Shown here: one piece after another, positions 24,428 to 32,448 of the stretch
Layout: each line of letters starts with the position of its first letter
Numbering within the stretch: position 1 is the first letter of the stretch
DNA from: Vicinamibacterales bacterium
GTDB lineage: Bacteria; Acidobacteriota; Vicinamibacteria; Vicinamibacterales; UBA2999
Reading direction: 5' to 3'
Assembly (NCBI GenBank): GCA_041659285.1
Contig: JBAZYO010000002.1
Location: 372,001 to 436,000, forward strand
Length of the DNA stretch: 64,000 bases
Notes under the pieces: model-generated
Databases searched by the model: none
Seen by the model: only the letters and a program-made list of their open reading frames with translations
Told to the model about the DNA's origin: nothing
Made by a program: the position numbers and the translations under genes

Positions 24428-25056
24428 ACCCCGCCTTCGACAAGGCTACGGTGGGCAGGCTTCTCGTTGCCACCACCAATCCCAGTAAGCTGAAGGAAAT
24501 CCGGCCACTGCTCGGCGGCCTGGCCATCGAGCTGGTCACGCTCGCCGACGTGGCGGGCGTGCCGGAGCCGGAGGAGACCGGCCAGACGTTCTGGGAGAAC
24601 GCCCGCATCAAGGCGCTGGCGTACGCGGAAGCGTCGGGCCTGGTGACCGTAGCTGAAGACTCGGGGTTCGAGGTCGACGCGCTGGACGGCGAACCCGGCG
24701 TGCAGTCTGCGCGCTTTCTCGGCCCATCGGCATCCTATGAAGAACGCTTCGCCGAGATCTATCGCCGGCTGGCCGGCCGGGTCTCATCCGCCCGGTTCGT
24801 CACCGCGCTGGCCGTCGCGCGCGGCGACGAGCTCCTGTTTGAAACCGAAACCTCGGTCGAGGGTGTCGTCGCGGCATCTCCACGAGGCGCGCATGGGTTC
24901 GGCTACGACCCGATCTTCTTCTACCCACCCCTGGGCCGCACCACGGCCGAGCTGCCCGACTCAGAAAAGGCGGCGGTTTCTCATCGCGGCCGCGCCCTCC
25001 GCGATTTGCAGCGCTGGCTGAAAAACGAACCTGCTTCAATCTTACGCAAACCGTAA
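24424..25056 (+). CDS. rdgB: XTP/dITP pyrophosphatase (HAM1/RdgB family)
   Basis: 210 residues from ATG at 24424, which overlaps the rph stop by 4 nt. Motifs are LLVATTNPSKLKEIRPLLGG, ETGQTFWENARIKALAYAEASG, VAEDSGFEVDALDGEPGVQSARF and HGFGYDPIFFYPPLGRTTAEL, all typical of the house-cleaning inosine/xanthosine triphosphate pyrophosphatase. The stop codon lies inside a hairpin shared with the convergent epimerase gene. Confidence 0.95.
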   Translation: MNPAFDKATVGRLLVATTNPSKLKEIRPLLGGLAIELVTLADVAGVPEPEETGQTFWENARIKALAYAEASGLVTVAEDSGFEVDALDGEPGVQSARFLGPSASYEERFAEIYRRLAGRVSSARFVTALAVARGDELLFETETSVEGVVAASPRGAHGFGYDPIFFYPPLGRTTAELPDSEKAAVSHRGRALRDLQRWLKNEPASILRKP

Positions 25057-25071
25057 AAAGGAAGCAGGTTC
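25027..25071. terminator. Terminator-like hairpin between rdgB and the epimerase gene
   Basis: GAACCTGCTTC (25027-25037) pairs perfectly with GAAGCAGGTTC (25061-25071). It overlaps the rdgB stop and ends 4 nt before the stop of the convergent gene, so it probably serves both directions. There is no strong T-tract. Confidence 0.6.
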
Positions 25072-25075
25072 ACTT

Positions 25076-26059
25076 TCAGGCGCGGCCAAGGGCGCGAAGC
25101 TCGTGTTCGAGCGTCTGCGCCAACCCTTCTTCAATCGGCCGGGCCGTGAAACCCAGCTCGCGCACGGCCTTGGCGTTGGATCCGAAATACGTCGTGCCGG
25201 CCAGCACGCGCAACGCCTCGGGCGTCAGCGACGGCGGCAGGTTGGCGAAGCGCCCAACCAGCTTCATGAGCGCGGCCATGCTGCGCATGGTCCTCGGCCC
25301 GGGGTGCAGGAGCGGCGCGCGCACGTGCGCGAGCTTCGCCGCCACATCGAACACGTACTCGAAGGTGTGTTGGGGGCCGGTGATGATGTAGGTCTCGCCC
25401 GGCGTGCCCTTCTCCATCGCCAGGATGTGCCCGCGGGCGGTATCTTCGACGTGCGCCCAGCAGAAGGCGGTGCGGGCTGGCGTCATCGGCAGGCGGCCGC
25501 GGAGCAAGTCCACCAGCGCGGTGTGCACGCCGCTCGTATCACCGGGGCCGTAGACCAGGCCCGGCATGACGATCATGAGCGGCAGCCCCGCCTCCATCCT
25601 CGGCACCGCCACCCGGTAGTGCGCGATCCACTTGGTGCGGTCGTAATCACTGAGGTGGGAGCCGTCGTAGCGATAGGTCTCGTCGGGAACGGCGCCCTTG
25701 GTATCGGAGAACACCGCCACGGTGCTCGTGTAGACGCCGCGCGGAATCTGCAGCGTGCGCATGGTCTTCAGCACGTTGCGGGTGCCATCGACGTTGATCT
25801 GGTCGGCCAGGGGTTCGTGGACGCCGACCTTGTACCAGGCCGCCATGTGAAACACGCCGTCGGCGCCCTCCATGGGCGCCCGCAGCGTGTCGCGATTGGT
25901 GATGTCGCCGGCGTGCATCTCCACGCCGAGCGCCTTGAGCATGCCGGCCTTCTCAGGCGAGCGAACCAGCGCCACCACCTTGTGGCCGCGCCCGATCAAC
26001 TGCTTGACGATCTCTCCGCCGATGAAACCGGTTGCGCCCGTGACGAAGTATTTCGCCAT
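25076..26059 (-). CDS. NAD(P)-dependent epimerase/dehydratase (extended SDR)
   Basis: 327 residues from ATG at 26059 (MAKYFVTGATG); an ATG three codons earlier is possible. The Rossmann motif TGATGFIGGEIVKQL and the catalytic YxxxK (YDRTK, near residue 148) are present, as are STVAVF and MPGLVYGPGD. It resembles NAD-dependent epimerases or dihydroflavonol-4-reductase-like enzymes; the substrate cannot be told. It follows the metB-like gene by 63 nt on the same strand but need not be in its operon. Confidence 0.85.
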   Translation of the reverse strand: MAKYFVTGATGFIGGEIVKQLIGRGHKVVALVRSPEKAGMLKALGVEMHAGDITNRDTLRAPMEGADGVFHMAAWYKVGVHEPLADQINVDGTRNVLKTMRTLQIPRGVYTSTVAVFSDTKGAVPDETYRYDGSHLSDYDRTKWIAHYRVAVPRMEAGLPLMIVMPGLVYGPGDTSGVHTALVDLLRGRLPMTPARTAFCWAHVEDTARGHILAMEKGTPGETYIITGPQHTFEYVFDVAAKLAHVRAPLLHPGPRTMRSMAALMKLVGRFANLPPSLTPEALRVLAGTTYFGSNAKAVRELGFTARPIEEGLAQTLEHELRALGRA

Positions 26060-26122
26060 CCCCGGCACAGCTTACTACGCGTCAACTCCGGCCATGGAGG
26101 ACGCCGGGGAACTCAGAGGCCT

Positions 26123-27313
26123 CTATTCAACCCCCACCAACGCGACACCGGTCGGAACTTCCGTATTCCCCACGGCTCCCAAACCCTCAACCAGATCCGC
26201 GATCAAATCCTCCGCATGCTCGATGCCCGGCGACAGCCGGATGAGCGTGTCTGACAAGCCCAGGGCCGCGCGCTGATCGGCCGGGATGGACGCGTGCGTC
26301 ATCCGCGCCGGATGGCACACCAGCGACTTCACCCCACCCAGGCTCTCCCCCAGGGTGAAGAAGCGGCGGGAAGACACAAACGCCGTCACGTCATCGACCG
26401 TGCCCTCGAGTTCAAACGACAGCATGCCGCCGAAGCCCGTCATCTGCTGCTTCGCCACGTGATGCCCTGGATGGTCCGCGAGCCCCGGGTAATAGACGCG
26501 CCTCACTGCCGGGTGTGACGTCAGCGCCTCGGCGATGCGCCCGGCGTTCTCGGCATGGCGTTGCACACGTAATTCGAGGGTCTTCAGGCCGCGCAGCGTC
26601 AGCCAGCAGTCCAGCGGCGCCGGTACGGCGCCAATCGCATTCTGCAGGAACTTCACCGGCTCGAACACCGCGGCATCGCGCGCCAGCACGGCGCCCTGGA
26701 TCAGATCGGAGTGCCCGGCGAGGTATTTCGTCACGCTGTGGACGACGAGGTCGGCGCCGAGCGCGAAGGGTTGCTGGAACACGGGCGTGGCGAAGGTGTT
26801 GTCCACGACCACGAGCGCGCCCCTGGCGTGCGCCAGTCCGGCAATGGCGTGAATGTCCGACACCAGCAGGCGCGGATTGGTCGGCGTCTCCAGCCACACC
26901 AGCCGCGTCTTCGTGGTGATGGCCGCGGCGACCGCGTCCAGGTTGGTGGTGTCAACCGGCGTGACGGCGAGCTCGAACCCGGCGAAGACGCGATTGAGCA
27001 GTCGATAGGTACCGCCGTAGACGTCGATCGGGACGATCACCTCGTCACGAGGACGCAGGTACGCCTGCAGCACGGCGTGCTCGGCGGCCAGTCCCGACGC
27101 GAACACCGCGCAGTGTCGCACGCCCTCGAGTTCAGCGAGCACGTCTTCAAGGCGCTGCCGCGTCGGGTTGTTCGTGCGCGAGTAGTCGAAGCCACGATTG
27201 ACGCCGGGGCTCTCCTGCTCGTAGGTCGAGGTCTGGTAGATCGGCGCAATCAGGGCGCCCGTTGATGGGTCGCTCGGTTGAGCAGCGTGAATGGCGCGGG
27301 TCGCGAATCTCAT
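26123..27313 (-). CDS. Cystathionine gamma-synthase/gamma-lyase family PLP enzyme
   Basis: 396 residues from ATG at 27313, chosen because of GGAG six bases upstream and because the family starts at FATRAIHAAQPSDPSTGALIAPIYQTSTY. The substrate and PLP motifs are FDYSRTNNPTRQRLEDVLAELEG, YGGTYRLLNRVF, VWLETPTNP, VVVDNTFATPVFQQP and the PLP lysine in HSVTKYLAGHSDLI. Family members make or cleave cystathionine in Met/Cys metabolism. The upstream SAM riboswitch and the neighbouring homoserine-dehydrogenase-like gene favour a biosynthetic role (gamma-synthase or O-acylhomoserine sulfhydrylase). Its start overlaps the upstream stop (ATGA). Confidence 0.9.
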   Translation of the reverse strand: MRFATRAIHAAQPSDPSTGALIAPIYQTSTYEQESPGVNRGFDYSRTNNPTRQRLEDVLAELEGVRHCAVFASGLAAEHAVLQAYLRPRDEVIVPIDVYGGTYRLLNRVFAGFELAVTPVDTTNLDAVAAAITTKTRLVWLETPTNPRLLVSDIHAIAGLAHARGALVVVDNTFATPVFQQPFALGADLVVHSVTKYLAGHSDLIQGAVLARDAAVFEPVKFLQNAIGAVPAPLDCWLTLRGLKTLELRVQRHAENAGRIAEALTSHPAVRRVYYPGLADHPGHHVAKQQMTGFGGMLSFELEGTVDDVTAFVSSRRFFTLGESLGGVKSLVCHPARMTHASIPADQRAALGLSDTLIRLSPGIEHAEDLIADLVEGLGAVGNTEVPTGVALVGVE

Positions 27314-28149
27314 AGGTCTCCAGGTGCTTGAGTGCGTGGGTGCTGGGGTGCTTGGGTGCTGACCATTCGGCGGAATGGGACGGCGTCCACGCGATGGGTG
27401 TGGCGGAGGCGCGCGACGGCGGCGGCGACGGCCGCCCGCGTCTGGGGGCCGACCAGCAGCCAGCGCGAGCGCCCCGGCGGACCGGCGGCGATGCCGACAA
27501 CGTTGAGCCCCGCGGTGTTGACCAGGCTGGCTATCGCGGCATCTGAGGGCACCACGCCCGGAAAGGTCGCGCGAACGAACCATGGCGTCACTGGGGACGT
27601 CGGCGCCGCCAGTCTCGCCACCCTCGCCGGCCCGGCGCCGGGGCCGCTGACGAGTGCGGTCGTCACGTACTTGCCGTCGAGTCGAATGGCGTGGAGCGCG
27701 CCGCCGACGATGGCGAGAGGGTCGGTCACCGGCAGAAACGCGGGACCGGCAAACGCGCGGACGCCCGAATCGTCGCGCTCGGCGAAAGCCACGTGCTTGA
27801 GCGTGCCGCCGTTCGCGGTGGCGGCGAGCTGGTCATCAGGGGTCGCACCACGGAGGCCGCTGACATCCAGAGCGGCCTGCGCCAGGCCGCCCCATCCGAG
27901 CGCCGTGATCAGCAGCGCCAGCTTGCCGGCCGCGTCCCCACCGTCGAGGTCACGCGACGGATCCCCCACGATGGCCAGCAGGCGGTCCACCGAGGCAACA
28001 AGCGGCTGGGATGCGACAGCGTCCAGAAGCAGCGCGACCGACGCGGCCGTGGCCACGTGGCAGAAGGACACGCCGGGATCCGTGATTCGGGAGCCCGACA
28101 CGTCCGTTTCGCACTCGTCCAACAGTGATTGAATCGCCACGACCCTCAT
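27310..28149 (-). CDS. Homoserine dehydrogenase C-terminal-like protein without the NAD-binding domain
   Basis: 279 residues from ATG at 28149, directly after GGGGGAG. From about residue 60 it matches the substrate-binding half of homoserine dehydrogenase (PSRDLDGGDAAGKLALLITALGW, LPVTDPLAIVGGALHAIRLDGKYVTTALVSGPGAG) and then an ACT-like end (WFVRATFPGVVPSDAAIASLVNTAGLNVVGIAAG). The usual N-terminal G-x-G-x-x-G dinucleotide domain is absent: the riboswitch lies directly upstream, leaving no room. It may be a regulatory or degenerate protein, or may work with another chain; a full ThrA is encoded at 36.9 kb. The final residues (STQAPQHPRTQAPGDL) come from an 8-bp tandem repeat. The stop overlaps the next start. 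Confidence 0.7.
   Translation of the reverse strand: MRVVAIQSLLDECETDVSGSRITDPGVSFCHVATAASVALLLDAVASQPLVASVDRLLAIVGDPSRDLDGGDAAGKLALLITALGWGGLAQAALDVSGLRGATPDDQLAATANGGTLKHVAFAERDDSGVRAFAGPAFLPVTDPLAIVGGALHAIRLDGKYVTTALVSGPGAGPARVARLAAPTSPVTPWFVRATFPGVVPSDAAIASLVNTAGLNVVGIAAGPPGRSRWLLVGPQTRAAVAAAVARLRHTHRVDAVPFRRMVSTQAPQHPRTQAPGDL
27323..27362. repeat. Tandem array of five 8-bp units at the gene junction
   Basis: GGTGCTTG, AGTGCGTG, GGTGCTGG, GGTGCTTG and GGTGCTGA are in tandem. They encode the C-terminal tail of the homoserine-dehydrogenase-like protein on the minus strand and form the leader of the next gene. Confidence 0.8.
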
Positions 28150-28242
28150 CTCTCCCCCAAGGGGGCGGGAGTTAGCACCACGGCTCTTGCAGCCAGGTTG
28201 CTGTGGCGTCTGCGGGCCCGTTCCCTCAGCCACTCTCGATAA
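28146..28242 (-). promoter_or_regulatory. SAM-I (S-box) riboswitch of the methionine operon
   Basis: On the minus strand, in 5'-3' order, come TTATCGAGAGTGGC, TGAGGGAACGGGCCCG, CAGACGCCACAGCAACC and GTGGTGCTAACTCC. These are the core boxes of the S-box aptamer (P1 start, P2 with GAGGGA and GCAACC, P3 GGUGCUAAnUCC). P4 would be CCCCC-TT-GGGGG, whose 3' strand is the ribosome-binding site. TTATC (28238-28242) can pair with GATGA (28146-28150), which contains the ATG. When SAM binds, both the SD and the start codon would be paired, giving translational repression of the HSD-like and metB-like genes. Confidence 0.85.
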
Positions 28243-28324
28243 CCGTCCTGCCGCGCGGGCAAGACCTAATCAATGTATGTCGATGTGCTGATTGATGTCA
28301 AGCGTCAGCGATAATTGCCGCCTC

Positions 28325-29920
28325 ATGAGACGTCTCTTGCTGGCACTCCTCGTGATCCCCGCCGTCGCGGGCGCCGATACCTACCCACGCCAGGCGGGCG
28401 TGGACGCCATCCACTACGTCTTCCGGCTCTCACTCGGTGATGCGTCCGACGAGATTGCCGGCGACGCCTCGGTGACGGTGAAGTTCACGGCCGACGGCGT
28501 GCGCGAGGTGGTGCTCGATCTCGCGTCCGCGAGCGCGGGCAAGGGGATGACCGTCGCGTCGGTTGGGCCGCTGCCCTTCACCCACGCCAGGGACCGCTTG
28601 TCGGTCACGCTGCCGGCGCCGTCGAAGGCCGGCCAGGAGTTCACCTTCACGGTCAGCTACAAGGGCGTGCCCGCGGACGGCCTGCGGCTGGGCGCCAACA
28701 TCCACGGCGAGCGGACCGTGTTCAGCAAGAACTGGCCGAACCTCGCTCGCCAGTGGCTGCCGATGATCGATCATCCCTACGACAAGGCCACCGGTGAGTT
28801 CATCGTCACGGCCCCGGCCCACTACCAGGTGGTCTCGAATGGGTTGCTGATCGAAGAGATCGATCTGCCCGGCGGCCTGCGCCGGACGCACTGGAAGCAA
28901 TCGGTGCCGATTTCGTCGTGGCTCTACGCGCTTGGCGTCGCGCGCTTCACGTCCCACCATGCGGGCACCGTGACAGGCGTGCCCCTGCAGACCTGGGTGT
29001 TCCCGCAGGATCGCGCCACCGGCCTCGTCACGTTCGAGGAACTCTCACGCCGCGCCATGACGTTCTTCGTCGATCACGTCGGCCCCTACCCGTACGAGAA
29101 GCTTGCCAACGTCCAGGCGGCGGGCGTCAACGGCGGCATGGAACAAGCCAGCGCCATCTTCTACGGCGAGAAAGACGTGGCCGCCGGCCGCGCGCCCGTC
29201 GTGCACGAGATCGCGCACCAGTGGTTTGGCAACGCGGTGACCGAGCGCGATTGGAACGACGTCTGGCTGAGCGAGGGGTTCGCCACCTACTTCGCGCTGC
29301 TGTTCACGGAACACGACGAAGGCCGCGACGCCTTCGTCGACGGCCTGACGCGCAGCCGCGACCAGGTGCTCGCGCTCGAACAGAAGCTGCCCGACACTCC
29401 GGTGGTCCATCGCAACCTCGACGACATGAAGAAGGTGCTCAACAGCCTGGTCTACCAGAAGGGCGGCTGGGTCCTGCACATGCTGCGCGCCGAGGTCGGC
29501 ACCGAGGCCTTCTGGACCGGCATGCGCGAGTACTACCGGCGCTACCAGAACCAGAACGCGTCAACGGCGGAGTTGCGAACCGTGTTCGAGCAGGTGTCGG
29601 GCAAGCCGCTCGACTGGTTCTTCGCGCAGTGGCTGACGCGGCCCGGCGTGCCGAAGCTCGAAGGGTCGTGGCGTTACGACGCGGCGAAGAAGCAGGTCGA
29701 AGTGACACTGACGCAAGCCCAGGTTGCCGACCCGTATCGCCTGAATGTGGACATCGGGGTCACGGCCACGCCAGGCGCGCTGCCAAGAATCGAACGGGTC
29801 GAGATGGCCGCCAGGACGGCGACGATGATCTTCGCGGTGGACGGCCAGCCGGCCTCGGTGACCGTCGATCCCGCGACCTGGCTCCTGCACGACGCCGGAT
29901 CTTTTTCCAAGCGCCCGTAA
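28325..29920 (+). CDS. M1-family zinc aminopeptidase, secreted
   Basis: 531 residues from ATG at 28325, the start of a signal peptide (MRRLLLALLVIPAVAGADT). The exopeptidase motif is GGMEQASAIFY (G-x-M-E-N type), and the zinc site is H294-E-I-A-H298 with the third ligand Glu317 (VVHEIAHQWFGN ... VWLSEGFATYF). The N-terminal saddle and C-terminal domain have typical M1 length but there is no ERAP-like domain. It cleaves N-terminal residues from peptides outside the cytoplasm. GATAAT ten bases upstream of the ATG is a possible -10. It is followed at 25 nt by the argH-like gene, so the two are probably co-transcribed. Confidence 0.92.
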   Translation: MRRLLLALLVIPAVAGADTYPRQAGVDAIHYVFRLSLGDASDEIAGDASVTVKFTADGVREVVLDLASASAGKGMTVASVGPLPFTHARDRLSVTLPAPSKAGQEFTFTVSYKGVPADGLRLGANIHGERTVFSKNWPNLARQWLPMIDHPYDKATGEFIVTAPAHYQVVSNGLLIEEIDLPGGLRRTHWKQSVPISSWLYALGVARFTSHHAGTVTGVPLQTWVFPQDRATGLVTFEELSRRAMTFFVDHVGPYPYEKLANVQAAGVNGGMEQASAIFYGEKDVAAGRAPVVHEIAHQWFGNAVTERDWNDVWLSEGFATYFALLFTEHDEGRDAFVDGLTRSRDQVLALEQKLPDTPVVHRNLDDMKKVLNSLVYQKGGWVLHMLRAEVGTEAFWTGMREYYRRYQNQNASTAELRTVFEQVSGKPLDWFFAQWLTRPGVPKLEGSWRYDAAKKQVEVTLTQAQVADPYRLNVDIGVTATPGALPRIERVEMAARTATMIFAVDGQPASVTVDPATWLLHDAGSFSKRP

Positions 29921-29945
29921 GCTACACTCCTCACGGAGAATGCTT

Positions 29946-31424
29946 ATGCCCGCACGCACTCGACGCCACCTCCTTTTCGTTGCCCTGCTTGCGCTGGCGA
30001 CCGTCCTTCCTGCGGCAGACGCCGTCGCCCAAGACACGGCCAAGCCGCTGTGGTCGGGCCGTTTCGACGTCGAGCCCAACAAGGCGCTGCTCGCCTGGGG
30101 CGCCTCGTTCGGCTTCGACAAGCGCATCTTCGAAGACGACGTGACCGGCAGCATGGCGTGGGCGGAAGCGCTGGCCCGCGCCAACGTGCTGACGCCGGCG
30201 GAAGCGCAGGCCATTCAACGCGGCCTCTCCGCCATCCTCGAGCGCGGCCGCGCCGACGCGGCGTTCCTGTCCGGTGCGGACGAAGACGTCCACTCGTTCG
30301 TGGAGCGCGTGCTGATCGAGCGCATCGGCGAGCCGGGGCGCAAGCTGCACACCGGCCGGTCCCGCAACGACCAGGTCGGCGTCGACATGCGCCTCTACGT
30401 GCGCCGCCGCATCCCGGACATCCAGCAGACCCTGGTCGCGGTGATCGACGCGCTGGTCACGCAAGCGGCATCCGCAGGCGACGCGGTGATGCCGTCGTAC
30501 ACGCATGTGCGGCGCGCGCAGCCGGTGACGGTGGCGCACTACCTGCTCGCCCATGCCGCGGCGCTGCGGCGTGACGTGGAGCGCTTTACCGTGGTGCGCG
30601 CCGAGGCCGACGCCATGCCGCTCGGCGCCGGCGCGATTGCCGGCACCAACTACGCCGTCGACACCGCGTTTCTCGCCGCCAAGCTCGGTTTCTCGAAGGT
30701 GGTGGCCAACAGCATCGACGCCACGTCGGACCGCGACTACGTCAGCAGCTTCCTGCATGCCTCGGCGCTCGCCATGGTGCACCTGAGCCGCCTGGCCGAA
30801 GACGTGGTCCTGTTCACCGGCGAGGAATTCGGCTTCTTCGTGCTCTCCGACGCCGTCGCCACGGGCAGCAGCCTGATGCCGCAGAAGAAGAACCCGGACC
30901 CGATGGAACTGGTGCGCGGCAAGGCCGGGCGCGCCATCGGCAACCTCACCGGCTGGCTGGCCACCATGAAGAGCCTGCCGAGCGGCTACAACAAGGATCT
31001 GCAGGAAGACAAGGAAGCGCTGTTCGACACCGAAGACACGCTGATGGGCTCCGCCGGCGCGGCTGCGGTGGTGGTGCGGACACTGACGCTCGATCGCGCC
31101 CGCACCACGCGTGGGGCGTCCGGCTTCCTGCTGTCGACCGACGTGGCCGACTACCTCGTGGCCCAGGGCATTGCGTTCCGGACCGCGCACGAAGTGGTGG
31201 GCGGCATGGTCCGCAAGATGCTGGCCGACGGCAAGGAATTCGAGACGCTGACACCCGCGGAGTGGAAGGCGTATCATCCGGCGTTCGGCGACGGCGTGAT
31301 GAAGGTGGTGACGGCGCAGGCCTCGGTGCGCGCCAAGCGGACGCCGCAGTCCACCAATCCCGACGCCGTGAGCGCGCAGCTCGCCGAGATTCAACAGTGG
31401 CTCTCGAGCCGGAAAGCGAAATAG
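29946..31424 (+). CDS. Argininosuccinate lyase-like protein with an export signal
   Basis: 492 residues. The full argininosuccinate lyase body is present: WSGRFDVEPN, HTGRSRNDQVGVDMRLYVR, MPSYTHVRRAQPVTVAHYL, and the signature loop GSSLMPQKKNPDPMELVRGK near residue 311 with the catalytic Ser. Before it lies a 30-residue Sec signal (ARTRRHLLFVALLALATVLPAADAVAQ). No ATG, GTG or TTG lies between the signal and WSGRF, so the signal cannot be removed by choosing another start. ATG 29946 is preferred over 29940 because GGAGA lies 7 nt before it. Family enzymes act in the cytoplasm in arginine synthesis; an exported copy next to a secreted peptidase suggests a different lyase role. Confidence 0.88.
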   Translation: MPARTRRHLLFVALLALATVLPAADAVAQDTAKPLWSGRFDVEPNKALLAWGASFGFDKRIFEDDVTGSMAWAEALARANVLTPAEAQAIQRGLSAILERGRADAAFLSGADEDVHSFVERVLIERIGEPGRKLHTGRSRNDQVGVDMRLYVRRRIPDIQQTLVAVIDALVTQAASAGDAVMPSYTHVRRAQPVTVAHYLLAHAAALRRDVERFTVVRAEADAMPLGAGAIAGTNYAVDTAFLAAKLGFSKVVANSIDATSDRDYVSSFLHASALAMVHLSRLAEDVVLFTGEEFGFFVLSDAVATGSSLMPQKKNPDPMELVRGKAGRAIGNLTGWLATMKSLPSGYNKDLQEDKEALFDTEDTLMGSAGAAAVVVRTLTLDRARTTRGASGFLLSTDVADYLVAQGIAFRTAHEVVGGMVRKMLADGKEFETLTPAEWKAYHPAFGDGVMKVVTAQASVRAKRTPQSTNPDAVSAQLAEIQQWLSSRKAK

Positions 31425-31446
31425 GCGTGGATCGAGAGAAGGAGAA

Positions 31447-31523
31447 TGGTCGGGGCGACTGGATTCGAACCAGCGACATTCCGCTCCCAAAGCGGACGCT
31501 CTACCAGGCTGAGCCACGCCCCG
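31447..31523 (-). tRNA. tRNA-Pro (anticodon TGG)
   Basis: On the minus strand the acceptor stem CGGGGCG pairs with CGCCCCG. The anticodon stem TCCGC/GCGGA encloses TTTGGGA, giving TGG at positions 34-36. The T arm GCTGG-TTCGAAT-CCAGT is intact. The discriminator A is followed by an encoded CCA (31449-31447). D-loop GCTCAGCCTGGTAGAGC is normal. Confidence 0.96.
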
Positions 31524-31884
31524 GACCAGGCCCTATTGTAGCCCGGCCGGCCACCAATCATGCTTACCATCCCGGTTCGCTACCGCCGCGCCCAAAAGGG
31601 CCGGTTTCTTGGATGCAACTCGCTCATGCGTTGAATCTGCGCGCGCGGTTGCGTACGATGGCGCACATGGACAGTTCGCACCCTGGTTCGTCGACACTCG
31701 CATTCGCCTTCGCCTCCGCCTCCGCCCGCCGCACGCCGCGCCAGCAGTTCGCCCCCGTCTGTCTCCAGATTCAGCGCTGCCTGCTCCAGCAGTCGCAGCA
31801 GCAGTAATCCCCACAACCGTTAGTCCGTGAATGCCGCCGGCGCCCTGCGCCGCGTGGATGTCGATCCATTTCTCGAGGTGGCCC
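31524..31884. other. Stretch without a convincing gene
   Basis: Between tRNA-Pro and the HExxH protein gene. A possible 46-codon frame from ATG 31668 (MDSSHPGSSTLAFAFASA...) ends in a Gln-rich tail, but it has no clear ribosome-binding site and I recognise no family. I see no repeat or hairpin here. Confidence 0.4.
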
Positions 31885-32448
31885 GTGAAGTCGTGGTTCC
31901 TGGTGTTCGTGTATCTATTGATGGCGGCCGAGGTGTCGGCCCAATCGCGGCGGACGCCGCGCCCGCTCGATCCGCTCGCCGCCGACACGCTCGAGCAGGC
32001 CGTTGCCGGCTCGCCGCTGGTCCGTGATCTGATCCGCCGGCTGGAGGGTTCGAACCTGATCGTGCACATCGAGTCGTCCCGCCAGCTGCCAATGGGCGTC
32101 AGCGGAACCATGCGGTTCGTGACGAGCCGCGGCGGGTATCGGTACGTGCGCATCTCGCTGGCCACCGACCTGCGCCCGGAGGCGCGGGCGGCCATCCTCG
32201 GCCACGAGCTGCAGCACGCCTGCGAGCTCGCCGCCTCCGACGCGCACGACCTCGACGCGGTGCGGCGCTTGTATCAGGCGTCGGGCCACCGGCTCCTCAG
32301 CGGCCAGGATTTCTTCGAGACCCGCGCCGCCAGGATTGTGGAGCGCCAGGTGCGGTCGGAACTACGAGCGGAACCTCTCCACGGCGCGGCATCATCCCGA
32401 CCCGAGGTGCCCTCCCGACCCGGAGTGCCCTCCCGGCAGGATCGCTAA
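31885..32448 (+). CDS. Small exported protein with an HExxH motif, unknown family
   Basis: 187 residues from GTG at 31885; GAGGTG five bases upstream decides this start, and it begins a good signal peptide (KSWFLVFVYLLMAAEVSAQ). The mature part has RPEARAAILGHELQHACELA, with H107-E-L-Q-H111, a zinc-metallopeptidase-type site; the third ligand is not obvious. The last 15 residues (SRPEVPSRPGVPSRQDR) come from an 18-bp tandem repeat. The stop overlaps the stop of the convergent DUF5916 gene by 4 nt. It may be a small periplasmic metalloprotease. Confidence 0.75.
   Translation: MKSWFLVFVYLLMAAEVSAQSRRTPRPLDPLAADTLEQAVAGSPLVRDLIRRLEGSNLIVHIESSRQLPMGVSGTMRFVTSRGGYRYVRISLATDLRPEARAAILGHELQHACELAASDAHDLDAVRRLYQASGHRLLSGQDFFETRAARIVERQVRSELRAEPLHGAASSRPEVPSRPGVPSRQDR
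32395..32438 (-). repeat. 18-bp tandem repeats (GGTCGGGAGGGCAC type), inverted copy
   Basis: TCCCGACCCGAGGTGCCC and TCCCGACCCGGAGTGCCC are followed by a partial TCCCGGCA. On the minus strand the unit is GGGCAC(N)6GTCGGGA, the same family as at 20904. It makes up the 3' end of the HExxH protein gene. Confidence 0.75.

Noticed and set aside
26069..26122. A terminator hairpin (CCCCGGC ... GCCGGGG) between the epimerase and metB-like genes
   Set aside because: The 7-bp arms are separated by a loop of over 30 nt and there is no T-tract; support is too weak.
28268..28298. An operator palindrome (ATCAAT ... ATTGAT) upstream of the M1 peptidase
   Set aside because: The 6-bp arms are AT-rich and widely spaced, so this may be chance; nothing else supports it.
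31668..31807. A 46-residue small protein gene
   Set aside because: No ribosome-binding site, unclear family and a low-complexity tail; kept only as a note in the intergenic entry.
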